NCBI RefSeq assembly: GCF_001651875.1
Contig: NZ_LNQB01000057.1
Span: forward strand, 1-63,286
DNA length: 63,286 nt
Direction of reading: 5' to 3'
Source: Sinorhizobium saheli
GTDB lineage: Bacteria > Pseudomonadota > Alphaproteobacteria > Rhizobiales > Rhizobiaceae
Shown: piece after piece, positions 46,028 through 55,371 of the stretch
Position numbering within the stretch: position 1 is the stretch's first letter
How the letters are laid out: the number at the start of each line of letters is the position of its first letter
Position numbers and translations under genes: made by a program
The notes under the pieces: generated by a model
The model's input: the letters and a program-made list of their open reading frames with translations, nothing else
Told to the model about the DNA's origin: nothing
The model's database searches: none

Positions 46028-46915
46028 ATGAAACGGACCGTGCCGACCTACGAGCTATACGGCGAGGAAACCGGCGGCAGGCCGGATTTCTGGCTGCATT
46101 GCGAAACGATCTCCGCTCGCAGCAGCCTTTATCGCTGGGAGATCGGCCTGCACCGGCACGAGAGTTTCTTTCAGATATTGTACATCGGTGGCGGCGCGGG
46201 CGATGCGGTCTTCGGCGGAACGACCCACGCGATCGCGCCGCCCGCCGTCATCACCATCCCGCCGGCGATCAACCATGGCTTCCGTTTCTCGGAGGACATC
46301 GAGGGCTTCGTCTTCACCGTGCTGGCCTCGCATCTGCCGGTTCCGTCGGGTGAAAGGAGCAGGCTTGGCGCCTGGATGGCAAGACCGTGCCTGACGCGGA
46401 TCGGCGGGAGCGAGGACGGTCGCTATATCGCCGAGACGCTGCGGCGCCTCGCGCAGGAATGGGAAACGCGGCGGAGCCACCGGATTGGCCTCATCGACGG
46501 CTATCTGACGACCGCGCTCACGCTGACGGCCCGGCTGGCGGAGACGCCGGCGGATGGAGACGCGGCCGGGGAGAGCGAGAACGAGCGGCGCCTGGAACGC
46601 TTCGAGGCGCTCCTGCGCCAGCATTATCTCTCGCACCGGCCGGCCGTCTTCTATGCGCGCGAACTCGGACTTTCGCCGACCCATCTCAACCGCGTCGTCC
46701 GGGCAATGACCGGGCGGAGCGTACATGAAGTCATCGCCGGCAAACTCGTCGACGAGGCGAAGCACGAACTCGTCTTCACCCGCGAAAGCGTCCAGGAGAT
46801 CGGCTTGCGCCTGGGCTTTTCGGATCCCGCCTATTTCTCACGCTTCTTCCTGCGCCGGACCGGCATGACGCCCCGCGCCTGGCGGGTCGCCGAACGGCAG
46901 AGGCTCGGGGCATGA
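46028..46915 (+). CDS. pobR: AraC-family regulator, probable PobR
   Basis: A 295-residue protein. The N-terminal cupin-like domain has LHRHESFFQILYI, the effector pocket pattern of AraC regulators; the C-terminal two HTH motifs are near 205-285 (ARELGLSPTHLNRVVRAMTG and IGLRLGFSDPAYFSRFF). AraC-type PobR controls pobA in rhizobia and Azotobacter, and this gene is divergent from pobA across 165 nt. The ATG at 46028 has only a weak ribosome site. Confidence 0.82.
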   Translation: MKRTVPTYELYGEETGGRPDFWLHCETISARSSLYRWEIGLHRHESFFQILYIGGGAGDAVFGGTTHAIAPPAVITIPPAINHGFRFSEDIEGFVFTVLASHLPVPSGERSRLGAWMARPCLTRIGGSEDGRYIAETLRRLAQEWETRRSHRIGLIDGYLTTALTLTARLAETPADGDAAGESENERRLERFEALLRQHYLSHRPAVFYARELGLSPTHLNRVVRAMTGRSVHEVIAGKLVDEAKHELVFTRESVQEIGLRLGFSDPAYFSRFFLRRTGMTPRAWRVAERQRLGA

Positions 46916-46920
46916 CCTAC

Positions 46921-47024
46921 TGCATGTCGTTGGCCCAAAACCGCTGCCCACTTTGGGCGACATGCATCTTTGTTTCATGCATGTCGTTATCCCAAAACCG
47001 CTGCGCACTTTTGGGCGACATGCA
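46921..47024. repeat. Two tandem copies of a 46-47 bp palindromic repeat
   Basis: Copy 1 (46921-46966) and copy 2 (46978-47024) both begin TGCATGTCG and end CGACATGCA, with internal CCCAAAA and TTTGGG arms. Each can fold on itself. They adjoin a separate RIME-like element on the right. Confidence 0.8.
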
Positions 47025-47026
47025 TT

Positions 47027-47128
47027 TAGAGCGGAATGCACTCACATGCGTTCGCGCCACCGCTCTATCTGCTTGTTTGCCGCATTTGTGCGACGTCAGG
47101 TGATTCCACCTGACTGCAAAATGCTCTA
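47027..47128. repeat. RIME-like intergenic element, copy A
   Basis: A 102-bp element with TAGAGC/GCTCTA ends, nearly identical to bases 63111-63211; both contain GCCGCATTTGTGCGACGTCA and GTGATTCCACCTGACTGC. The right end supplies the stop codon (TAG, read leftward) of the gamma-glutamyltransferase gene, so the insertion defines that gene's end. Confidence 0.85.
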
Positions 47129-48871
47129 ATACCCCCTCGCCGCGCCGGCGCCGATGCGGCTGTCGGCGGCGCCGTTGTAGCGGGCGCCGGTACCCGCCTC
47201 GATCTCGGCGAGGTTTTCGCCGCCGATGAGAATGCCGGTCGCCTGGCCCCAGATGGGCCAGTTCTCGTCGACCTGGACGTCATGGCCCATCGCCGAGAGA
47301 AGCTTCCGCGTGTCGGGCGAGAGCGCGTAGGGCTCCATGAACACCTTGTCCGGCAGCCATTGATGGTGGATGCGCGGCGCATCGACGGCCTCCTGGATAT
47401 CCATGCCGTGGTCGATGACGTTGACGATCGCCTCCAGCGTGATGGTGATGATGCGTGCGCCGCCGGGGCTGCCGATGACCATGAAGGGCTGGCCGTCCTT
47501 GGAGATGATGGTCGGGCTCATCGACGAAAGCGGCGTCTTGCCGGGCGCGATCGCATTCGCCTCCCCTTGCACGAGGCCGTAAAGGTTCGGTGCGCCGGGC
47601 TTGGCGGTGAAATCATCCATCTCGTTGTTGAGCAGGATGCCGGTACCCGGCGCCACCACGCCCGCGCCGAAAGAACCGTTCAGCGTATAGGTGACGGCGA
47701 CGGCGTTTCCCTCGTCGTCGATGATCGAGTAGTGGGTCGTCTCCTTGCTTTCGGCGAAGCCCTCGGGCATCAGCGCCTCGGAGGTGCCGGCCTTGAACGG
47801 GTCGATCTTGTCGCGGATCTCCTCCGCATAGCCCTTGTCGACGAGCTTTGCGACCGGGTTTTCGACGAAGGCCGGATCGCCCAGCGCCGTGTTGCGGTCG
47901 ACATAGGCGTGGCGCATCGCCTCAATCATCGCGTGCACCGTCTCGGCCGAACCATAACCGAGATAGGAGAGCGGATAGCCTTCGAGGATGTTGAGGATCT
48001 CGCAGATGATCACGCCGCCCGACGAGGGGGGCGGCGAGGAGACGATGTCGTAGCCGCGATAATTGCACTTGACCGGCTCGAGCTCGCGAACCTGGTATTG
48101 TTCGAAATCCTTCTTGGCGAGAATGCCGCCCTTCTCCGCGCTCGCCTTGACGATCGCGTCTGCGATGGCGCCCTTGTAGAAGGCGTCCGGCCCCTTCTCG
48201 GCGATGCTTGCGAGCGCGTTCGCAAGATCGGCCTGCACCAGCCTGTCGCCCACCGCGAAGGGCTTGCCGTCCGGCTTCAGGAAAATCGCAGCGGCGGCGG
48301 GGTCCCTGGCCAGTTTTTCGGTGTTCCCGTCGAACGAGGCGACATCTCCCTGCTCCAGCACGAAGCCCTCGCGCGCAAGCGTTATCGCCGGTTCGATCAG
48401 CTCCTTCAGCGGCCGCGTGCCGTAGCGGCTGCGGGCGAATTCGAAGCCTGCCACCGGCCCCGGCACGCCGACGGCGAGATAGCCCTCGGTGCTCAAGCCT
48501 TTGACGAGGTTGCCCTTGTCGTCGAGATACATGGATTTCGTGGCGGCAAGCGGCGCGCGTTCGCGGAAATCGAGGAAGGTCGTCTTGCCGTCCTTGAAGC
48601 GGATCGTCATGAAGCCGCCGCCGCCGATATTGCCCGCGGTCGGGTAGACGACGGCGAGCGCGTAGCCGACGGCAACCGCCGCGTCCACCGCATTGCCGCC
48701 CTTCGTCAAGACCTCGACGCCGATGTCCGAGGCGATATGCTGGGCGGTGACGACCATGCCGTGCTCGGCCTTGACCGGCGCCGGCGAGGCCGCTTGGCCG
48801 CGCCACGGCGCGAGCGCACCGAGCGCGAGCATCAGGGTAAAGGATAAGGTCTTCAGGCTGGGGCTGCGCAT
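47126..48871 (-). CDS. ggt: Gamma-glutamyltransferase (glutathione hydrolase)
   Basis: A 581-residue periplasmic N-terminal nucleophile hydrolase. The signal peptide ends near GQAAS (about 28). The self-cleavage site and nucleophile is Thr378 at the start of TTHYSIID; the oxyanion and substrate residues occur in GNIGGGGFMTI and SSMSPTII. It hydrolyses glutathione and gamma-glutamyl compounds. AGGAGGAG precedes the start. The last codons run into a RIME-like element. Confidence 0.92.
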   Translation of the reverse strand: MRSPSLKTLSFTLMLALGALAPWRGQAASPAPVKAEHGMVVTAQHIASDIGVEVLTKGGNAVDAAVAVGYALAVVYPTAGNIGGGGFMTIRFKDGKTTFLDFRERAPLAATKSMYLDDKGNLVKGLSTEGYLAVGVPGPVAGFEFARSRYGTRPLKELIEPAITLAREGFVLEQGDVASFDGNTEKLARDPAAAAIFLKPDGKPFAVGDRLVQADLANALASIAEKGPDAFYKGAIADAIVKASAEKGGILAKKDFEQYQVRELEPVKCNYRGYDIVSSPPPSSGGVIICEILNILEGYPLSYLGYGSAETVHAMIEAMRHAYVDRNTALGDPAFVENPVAKLVDKGYAEEIRDKIDPFKAGTSEALMPEGFAESKETTHYSIIDDEGNAVAVTYTLNGSFGAGVVAPGTGILLNNEMDDFTAKPGAPNLYGLVQGEANAIAPGKTPLSSMSPTIISKDGQPFMVIGSPGGARIITITLEAIVNVIDHGMDIQEAVDAPRIHHQWLPDKVFMEPYALSPDTRKLLSAMGHDVQVDENWPIWGQATGILIGGENLAEIEAGTGARYNGAADSRIGAGAARGY

Positions 48872-48973
48872 GCTCTCCTCCTGCGGCAGGAACGCTGCCG
48901 GTCAATGATTCCCCCTCGACCCGGGAGGACTGTAGCATCAAAGATCAGGAGTTGCAGTCAGGGATCGCGGCGT

Positions 48974-49636
48974 TCAATCGCCGGAATAACGCTCCTCGCG
49001 CCAGGGATCGCCGCGCATGTGATAGCCGTTCCGCTCCCAGAAGCCGGCCGAATCGGCGGCACGCAGATCGATGCGCCTCAGCCATTTGGCGCTCTTCCAG
49101 AAATAGAGATGCGGCACCACGAGCCGCATCGGTCCGCCATGGGAGCGGGTGATCGGCTCGCCCTCCCAGCTCGTCGCGAGAATTGCGTCCTCGGCGGCGA
49201 AGTCGGCCAGCGGCAGATTGGTGCTGTAGCCATCATAGCTCGTCAGCATGACATAGGCCGCCTCGGACCTGGGCATGACGTGGTCGAGCAGGTCGCGCGT
49301 GAGGACACCGTGCCACCGGTTGTCAAAGCGCGACCAGCTGGTCACGCAGTGGATATCGGAAGAGCTGTCGCTCTGCGGGAGAGCCTGAAACGCATTCCAG
49401 TCGAGCGACAGCGGGTTTTCGACAAGCCCGGTCACGTCGAGCCGCCAGGTCTCCAGGATGAGATGCGGCTGCTGCCCCAGGTCCAGAACCGGCCAGTTCT
49501 TGACGAGGCGCTGCCCCGGCGGGAGCCGATCGGTCTCGGGGCGGGCGATACGGCCGGTCAGGAACTTGCCTGCCTGCGCCCAGCGCCGTTTGGTGGAAGT
49601 GAGCTTGGTTTCCGGCGCCTGCTCGTTCTCATTCAT
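48974..49636 (-). CDS. Sulfite-oxidase-like molybdopterin oxidoreductase
   Basis: A 220-residue soluble protein with one molybdopterin domain. Cys in DIHCVTSWSR (about residue 97) is the Mo ligand; HGGPMRLVVPHLYFWKSAKW is the second family block. It lacks the haem and dimerisation domains of full sulfite oxidases and has no Tat signal, so it matches the short cytoplasmic YuiH-like group. Substrate unknown. Confidence 0.83.
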   Translation of the reverse strand: MNENEQAPETKLTSTKRRWAQAGKFLTGRIARPETDRLPPGQRLVKNWPVLDLGQQPHLILETWRLDVTGLVENPLSLDWNAFQALPQSDSSSDIHCVTSWSRFDNRWHGVLTRDLLDHVMPRSEAAYVMLTSYDGYSTNLPLADFAAEDAILATSWEGEPITRSHGGPMRLVVPHLYFWKSAKWLRRIDLRAADSAGFWERNGYHMRGDPWREERYSGD

Positions 49637-50068
49637 AATGCACCCGTCGCTTCTTTTTTTAATTGTAGAGCCTGACCTTGGAACGTCGCCGCGTCAAGCA
49701 AGCGGCCGGAGTGCATAAGAGCTACGCCTTTCGGGCTAATCCGTCGAATTACCGTCGGTTGACGGCTCGGGCTGGCCGTGACACTCTGCTGCAGTGCAGC
49801 AATGTTGCGCCTGCTTCGTGCTGTTTCCTGCTCCATGGAGGATGACTTCCGTGGCTGAATGCTCAACTTGCACCGGACGTTTGCGGGCACGGGCTGCCCC
49901 GGGCGCGCGTCCTCGCCCGGGACGCCGCCAATATCTCAGGTTGAGCCGGCCGATTTCCGGCTGACCCAACAATTGCCGTCATTCTGGCGTTGATGCGCGT
50001 CGCCTAACCATTTGGGGAAGACGGAAGCGGTCGAGGCGAAAACGTCTCTATGAAGGAGAAACAGCGGT
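49637..50068. other. Intergenic region with a PhaR-like palindrome
   Basis: A 432-nt region upstream of the polysaccharide genes. TGCTGCA-G-TGCAGCA at 49787-49801 is a perfect palindrome of the CTGC-N3-GCAG type. The AAGGAG at 50050 is the ribosome site of the first glycosyltransferase. No RNA gene or frame was recognised. Confidence 0.5.
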
Positions 50069-51154
50069 ATGAAGGTTCTGTTTGCCGGCGGAAACGGTTA
50101 CTATCCCGAATTCAGCGGCGGTGTTCAGTCGAGCACCCATCACCTCGTCCAGCAATTGCGCGACCGCGGTCACGAGGCCGGTGTTTTGGCCTCCCTTTTC
50201 GGCGACGGCTTCTTCGGCTTCAAGGCACGCGTGAGGCTGAAATTATCCGGCGGACGCGGTGTTCTCGACAACTTTCCCGGATATCCCGTCGTGCGCGCCT
50301 GGCATCCCTGGGAAGCGGCGCCGTTCGCGGTTGAGAAGCTGAAGCCCGACGTTGCCGTTGTGCAGTGCCACAAATCCGTGCCGATCGGCAAGGCGCTGCA
50401 GGTGCACAACGTGCCGCTTGTCGTCTATCTGAGGAACGTGGAGTTTCATGAGCTCGCCGGCGACCTCCGGGAGCTGACCTCCGCTCTCTACATCGCCAAT
50501 TCCGAATTCACCGCCGGCGCCTACGAGGAGAAGTTCGGCATTGATTCGATCGTCATCCCGCCCACGATCAATCCCGAGGCCTACAGGACCGAGACGACGC
50601 GGGAATATGTCACCTTCATCAATCCCTATAAGGAAAAGGGGTTCGAGCTCGCGGTCCGGATCGCCGAGCAGTGCCCGGAGATTCCCTTCCTGTTCCTCGA
50701 AAGCTGGAAGCTCGCCGACGACCATCGCGCGGAGATCGAGAAGATCATCGCACCGTTGAAAAACGTGAGGCTGGAAAACCGCACCAGCGACATGAAGACG
50801 GTCTACGGGCGCACGAAGATCCTGCTGGCGCCGAGCAAGTGGGAGGAAGCCTGGGGGCGCGTCGCCTCCGAGGCCCATTGCAGCGGCATTCCCGTGGTCG
50901 GCTCGAGCCGCGGCGGATTGCCGGAAGCGATCGGCGAAGGCGGCATCACCCTCGACTACGATGCGCCTCTGGAAGAATGGACCGGCGCGATCCGCCGGCT
51001 GTGGAGCGACGAGGCGGAGTACCAAAGGCTGTCCGCAGCCGCATCGATATTTGCCGAGCGCCCGCTGATGCAGCCGGCAAGGCAGTTTGCGGCCTTCCTC
51101 GAGGTCCTCGAGCGCGCCGCGGCGAGCCGCCCCGCAGCACTCAAGGCGTCCTGA
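50069..51154 (+). CDS. GT4-family glycosyltransferase
   Basis: A 361-residue GT-B enzyme. N-terminal GGNGYYPEFSGGVQSSTHHL is the acceptor-side start; the E-X7-E donor motif is in EEAWGRVASEAHCSGIPVVG near 266-285. It should transfer a sugar from an NDP-sugar to a growing polysaccharide at the cytoplasmic membrane face. Next gene follows 6 nt later. Confidence 0.85.
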   Translation: MKVLFAGGNGYYPEFSGGVQSSTHHLVQQLRDRGHEAGVLASLFGDGFFGFKARVRLKLSGGRGVLDNFPGYPVVRAWHPWEAAPFAVEKLKPDVAVVQCHKSVPIGKALQVHNVPLVVYLRNVEFHELAGDLRELTSALYIANSEFTAGAYEEKFGIDSIVIPPTINPEAYRTETTREYVTFINPYKEKGFELAVRIAEQCPEIPFLFLESWKLADDHRAEIEKIIAPLKNVRLENRTSDMKTVYGRTKILLAPSKWEEAWGRVASEAHCSGIPVVGSSRGGLPEAIGEGGITLDYDAPLEEWTGAIRRLWSDEAEYQRLSAAASIFAERPLMQPARQFAAFLEVLERAAASRPAALKAS

Positions 51155-51160
51155 GACGGC

Positions 51161-52339
51161 ATGCGCATCGGTTTCGTCGTCGGTCAGTTTCCGCAGCTCT
51201 CGGAGACATTCGTCATCGGCCAGATGACCGGCCTCTTGCGGCGCGGTTTTTCGGTCGAGGTGGTGTGCAACGGGATCCATTACGACTTTCCGGACCGCAG
51301 GCAGGAGCCGCTCAGGACCCTGCTTCCGCGAACCCGTGACTGGTGGGGAGCGGCCGCGCGTCTTCGCCCCGCGGTCGCAGGGCTGCCGGCGCAGCTGCGC
51401 GACAAGGTCTCCACCGCGCTCGACATCTCGTCGGCCGCAAGCCTCAATCGTTGCGACGTCATCGTCGCGCATTTCGGTCACAACGGCGCCCGCGCCGCGC
51501 GGCTGAAGAAATGGAAGCGGCTGACGCCGCCGATCATCACGATCTTCCACGGCTACGATGTCGGTGTGCCGCTGCAGGAGCGGGACCTCGGCCGCTATGG
51601 TGACCTCTTCCGGCACGGGACGCTGAACCTCACCGTGAACGGCTATTTTCGCGACGTGCTGGTGAAGGCCGGCGCACCGGCCGAGAAGGTCGCCGTTCAC
51701 CACATGGGGATCGACCTGAAAAAAATCCCCTATGACTGGAAGTCTTGGCGCGGCGCGCCCCTACAACTGATCTCGGTCTGCCGGCTCGCCGAGAAGAAGG
51801 GCGTGGAATACGCCTTGCGGGCGCTTGCGGAACTCCGCGCCGACGCGCCGGACCTCGCCTGGCATTACCGGATCATCGGCGATGGCCCATTGCGGCAGGG
51901 GCTCGAGGCGCTTGCCTCGGAACTCGGCATTGCGGAGCATATCTCGTTCCTCGGCAGTCTCCCCCACGGCGACGTGAAGGAATGGCTGCAGCGTTCGCAT
52001 GCCTTCGTCCTGCCGAGCGTCACCGCAGCGAATGGCGACGTCGAGGGAATACCCGTGGCGCTGATGGAGGCGATGGCCGCCGGGCTGACGGTGGTCAGTT
52101 CCTGTCATTCCGGAATTCCGGAGCTGATCGAAGACGGCAAGACAGGCTTTCTCGCCGCCGAGCGGGACGTGAACACGCTCGCGGACCGGCTGCGCTTCAT
52201 CGCCGAACACCCGGACGAGTGCGAGAGCATAGCGCTTGCCGCCAGGAGGAAAGTCGAGGCCGAATTCGACATGGAGCGGCTCGATGACGATTTCGCCGCC
52301 ATGCTCGGCCGGTTCGCAGAATTGAGGCGGGTCGCTTGA
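51161..52339 (+). CDS. GT4-family glycosyltransferase (WcaL/AmsK-like)
   Basis: A 392-residue GT-B enzyme with FPQLSETFVIGQM at 10-22 and HGYDVG near 129, a combination typical of colanic acid/amylovoran transferases, and the E-X7-E equivalent EGIPVALMEAMAAGLTVVSS. It overlaps the flippase gene by 4 nt. Likely adds a side-chain sugar. Confidence 0.86.
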   Translation: MRIGFVVGQFPQLSETFVIGQMTGLLRRGFSVEVVCNGIHYDFPDRRQEPLRTLLPRTRDWWGAAARLRPAVAGLPAQLRDKVSTALDISSAASLNRCDVIVAHFGHNGARAARLKKWKRLTPPIITIFHGYDVGVPLQERDLGRYGDLFRHGTLNLTVNGYFRDVLVKAGAPAEKVAVHHMGIDLKKIPYDWKSWRGAPLQLISVCRLAEKKGVEYALRALAELRADAPDLAWHYRIIGDGPLRQGLEALASELGIAEHISFLGSLPHGDVKEWLQRSHAFVLPSVTAANGDVEGIPVALMEAMAAGLTVVSSCHSGIPELIEDGKTGFLAAERDVNTLADRLRFIAEHPDECESIALAARRKVEAEFDMERLDDDFAAMLGRFAELRRVA

Positions 52340-53799
52340 GCGCGGAAAAAATCCAGTTCGGCCGCACTGCCTTGCGCGGCGGCCTTGTGACGGGCGGCGC
52401 GCAGGCGGTGCGCATGCTCATCCAGTTCGTCTCCGTCGTCGTCCTTGCCCGCCTGCTCGTGCCGGAGGATTTCGGCCTCGTAGCCTCGGTGAGCCCGATT
52501 GTCGCCTTTGTCGGGCTCTTCCAGAATCTCGGGCTGCAGCAGGCCGTCATCCAGCGCAAGGAAATCGACGAGGCGCAGCTCAACCAGGTGTTCTGGATCA
52601 GCACGCTCGTCGGCCTCGCCTGCACGCTTCTCGTCGTCGCGCTTTCTCCGGCCGTTGCCGTCTTCTACGGCGACCCGCGCATGACCGCGATCACCATTGC
52701 CGCGGCCGCGCCGCTGCTGCTCGGCAGCCTTGCCGCCCTGCCGCTTGCTCTCCTGAACCGGCACCTGAAGTTCGGCCAACTGGCTTTGAACGATGTCTAT
52801 GCGGCGGTCGTCGGGCTGGTCGTCACGGCCGCGGCCGCCTATTTCGGCATGGGCTACTGGTCGCTGGTCATCGGGCCTGCGGCCTCCGCCGCCATCGTGC
52901 TTCTGGCGGCGTGGTGCGCCACGCGGTGGATGCCGGGCCGGCCGAATTTGAGGATCGATCGCGACATCATTTCCTTCGGCGCCAACCTCACCGGCTTCAA
53001 TCTCGTCAATTTCTTCGCGCGCAATCTCGACAACATCCTGATCGGAAGGTTTTCGGGCCCGGTCGCTCTCGGCTACTACGACCGGGCCTACAAGCTGCTC
53101 CTGTTTCCGCTGCAGAACATCACCCAGCCGCTGTCGCGGGTGATGATCCCGTTGATGAGCCGCATCCAGGAGGACAAGCCCCGCTTCCGCGATATCTACA
53201 TGCGGACCAACTGGTTGCTGGCAATGGTGACCATGCCCGGCATCGCGGCGCTGACCCTCGCCGCCGAGCCGACCGTCAGCCTCCTCTTCGGTGCGCAATG
53301 GCTGCCGGTCGCGCCGATCTTCGCGTGGCTGGGGATCGCGAGCCTGATGCAGCCGGTCTCGAGCACCACCGGCTGGCTCTTCATCTGCCAGGGTGAGACG
53401 AAGACGATGTTCCGCTGGGGCGTCTATTCCTCGCTGACGACGGTGCTTTCCTTCGTCGTCGGGCTGCAATGGGGCGCGATCGGCGTCGCGGCCGCCTATG
53501 CCGTCAGCGGCTACATCCTGCGCGTGCCGGTGCTTGCCTGGCTCCTCGGCAGGCTCGGGCCGGTCTCGGCGGCCGACTTCCTGCTCGTGCAGGGTCTCTT
53601 TCTCCTGTCGGCGCTCGCCGCCTGGATCGGCTATCGGCTGCTCCCGGAGATGCTGACCGGGGGCTCGGACTTGCTCGCCCTCGCCTCGGCGGTCTGCCTC
53701 AACTACGGGCTGGCGCTGCTCCTCGCCCTCGCCCTACGCCAGCCGCGCCAGGTCCTGTTCGACATCCTTTCCAAGGGCGTCGGCGCCATTCGCCGATGA
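52336..53799 (+). CDS. Polysaccharide flippase (Wzx/WzxC type)
   Basis: A 487-residue membrane protein of the MOP superfamily with about 12-14 helices. LARLLVPEDFGLVASVSPIV near 34-53 and LDNILIGRFSGPVALGYYDR near 232-251 are WzxC hallmarks. It begins at TTG within the stop of the upstream gene. It exports lipid-linked repeat units. Its last 66 nt overlap the opposite-strand pyruvyltransferase gene. Confidence 0.86.
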   Translation: MSAEKIQFGRTALRGGLVTGGAQAVRMLIQFVSVVVLARLLVPEDFGLVASVSPIVAFVGLFQNLGLQQAVIQRKEIDEAQLNQVFWISTLVGLACTLLVVALSPAVAVFYGDPRMTAITIAAAAPLLLGSLAALPLALLNRHLKFGQLALNDVYAAVVGLVVTAAAAYFGMGYWSLVIGPAASAAIVLLAAWCATRWMPGRPNLRIDRDIISFGANLTGFNLVNFFARNLDNILIGRFSGPVALGYYDRAYKLLLFPLQNITQPLSRVMIPLMSRIQEDKPRFRDIYMRTNWLLAMVTMPGIAALTLAAEPTVSLLFGAQWLPVAPIFAWLGIASLMQPVSSTTGWLFICQGETKTMFRWGVYSSLTTVLSFVVGLQWGAIGVAAAYAVSGYILRVPVLAWLLGRLGPVSAADFLLVQGLFLLSALAAWIGYRLLPEMLTGGSDLLALASAVCLNYGLALLLALALRQPRQVLFDILSKGVGAIRR

Positions 53800-55077
53800 G
53801 CGCTCCACGAGAGGGCGGATGAGATCCGCCGCCGACATCGCCGAGGCATGCTCCTCGAGCACTGACTTGAGGCTCGTGTCGCGATAGCGATCGAGATCGC
53901 CGACGAAGCGCCCGAGCTTGCCCAGCGCCTCGTCCGGCGTGACCGTATCGATGTCGAGCAGGACGTCCTCCACGCCAATGCGCTTGGCGACTTCCTTGGT
54001 CTTGAACTCGTAGGCGATCGGCAGCACCGGCGTGCCGACGCAAAGCGACATGATCATCATGTGCATGCGCGTCGCGACAACGAAATCGAGGTCCTTCGCG
54101 ACCGCCATCAGCTGTTCCGGGGTATGGAACGCGGCGTCGACGGTGACGTGCTCGGCGATTTCAGGCGCCAGACCCGACACGATCAGGTTCGCAGTCTTGG
54201 AATCGTCATGGGCATATTCCGGCACGCCCTGGCAGGTCGAGATGAACGTGACCTTCTTGCCATGATCGCGGACGAGTTTCGTCGCAATCTCGCGCACCGA
54301 ATCGATGTAGCGGTTCATGCCGTCGCCGCCGCCCTGCACATAGTGCCAATGCCGCACGGAAATTCCGACGCGGCCGGTCGGCGCCAGGCGGCCGATCGTC
54401 AGCAGCGCCCTGATCCTTTCGACGTCGGCGAGCGCAAAGACCGAATCGGCGACGACATGGCACTTCGACGGATCGTCGACGAGATCGAGGATGTGGTCGC
54501 GCGAGCGAACGTCGCGCAGGAGGATCAGCGGACTGCGGGCGAAGACCGGGGGCAGGTTGCGACGGTTGTAAGGCTTTGCGAAGGGGCCGAGCGACTGGGT
54601 GAAAAAGATCGTCTTCTTGCCGAGCATCTCCGCGAGCCTGAACTGGTTGATGCGCCGCTCGAGCGAGTAGTTTTCGACGAGATAGGTGCCGCCGGTGGTG
54701 ATCACCATGTCGGCGTCCCTGTATAGCGCCAGGCTCTCGCGGTCCGCGTCGCTGAAGAACCGCCTGTCGAGATAATTGCCGCTGCCGAGATGGCGCAAGG
54801 CCTGGAAGACGGCCTGGTTGTAGACCTGCTTCAAGGCGTTCTTGACGGTGTTGTCGTCGTATTTGTACTTGAAGATCGATTCAGAAGGGAGCTTTCGCAG
54901 CTCGATGTCCGGATATTGCTCCTTCGGATAGAGCCGCGCCGCGATCTCCGGCTGGCTGTCGAACACCAGGAATTCCAGGTTCTCGTTCGCCACCGATTTC
55001 AGGATGTGCCTGATGGCGAGCAGGATTGCCGCATCTCCGGTGTTCAAGCAGACGGTATTCTCGACCACGACCTTCAT
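53734..55077 (-). CDS. Polysaccharide pyruvyl transferase family protein
   Basis: A 447-residue WcaK/ExoV-like enzyme. ENTVCLNTGDAAILLAIRHI near residues 6-25, TTGGTYLVE near 126 and ATRMHMMIMSLCVGTPVLPI near 345-364 fit the family. It adds ketal pyruvate to polysaccharides from phosphoenolpyruvate. It converges with and overlaps the flippase by 66 nt, an arrangement that would make both transcripts antisense to each other. Confidence 0.85.
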   Translation of the reverse strand: MKVVVENTVCLNTGDAAILLAIRHILKSVANENLEFLVFDSQPEIAARLYPKEQYPDIELRKLPSESIFKYKYDDNTVKNALKQVYNQAVFQALRHLGSGNYLDRRFFSDADRESLALYRDADMVITTGGTYLVENYSLERRINQFRLAEMLGKKTIFFTQSLGPFAKPYNRRNLPPVFARSPLILLRDVRSRDHILDLVDDPSKCHVVADSVFALADVERIRALLTIGRLAPTGRVGISVRHWHYVQGGGDGMNRYIDSVREIATKLVRDHGKKVTFISTCQGVPEYAHDDSKTANLIVSGLAPEIAEHVTVDAAFHTPEQLMAVAKDLDFVVATRMHMMIMSLCVGTPVLPIAYEFKTKEVAKRIGVEDVLLDIDTVTPDEALGKLGRFVGDLDRYRDTSLKSVLEEHASAMSAADLIRPLVERSSANGADALGKDVEQDLARLA

Positions 55078-55223
55078 GTTCCGTCATCCCCGTGAAAGCT
55101 GTTGAAGACATGCAAGGTAGCGCCGACCTGCCGCCTGCAAGTTACGTTCTGTCCTCGACGGACAACCAGCAAATGCGTTCTGTCGCGAAGTTTTGGTGAA
55201 TTCATGGCCGATCGGGGGATTTC

Positions 55224-55238
55224 TGCCGCAGTGCAGCA
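55224..55238. promoter_or_regulatory. PhaR-like palindrome
   Basis: TGCCGCA-G-TGCAGCA differs by one base from the site at 49787 and is close to the one at 61202. It lies between the divergent pyruvyltransferase and ferritin-like genes. Confidence 0.35.
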
Positions 55239-55280
55239 TTCACCGGACATCCTCGAGGCGGCGGCGCGGCCGAGGGTTGC

Positions 55281-55305
55281 GGAACTTTTCACCGGGGGCG
55301 GGGTT
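55281..55305 (+). promoter_or_regulatory. RpoE2/EcfG-type general stress promoter
   Basis: GGAAC at 55281-55285, 18 nt, then TT at 55304-55305, matches the GGAAC-N18/19-TT consensus of the alphaproteobacterial general stress sigma factor. It is 67 nt upstream of the ATG with the best ribosome site (55372). Confidence 0.6.
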
Positions 55306-55371
55306 GGTCCTTATTGGCCCGCTTCAAGGAGGTGCCAAAGTTGACGCCGGGTGGGCTTAAGGGAGGAAGCC

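Noticed and set aside
46921..47128. Plasmid origin iterons
   Set aside because: Two tandem palindromes only, of a type dispersed in rhizobial intergenic DNA; no replication initiator gene nearby.
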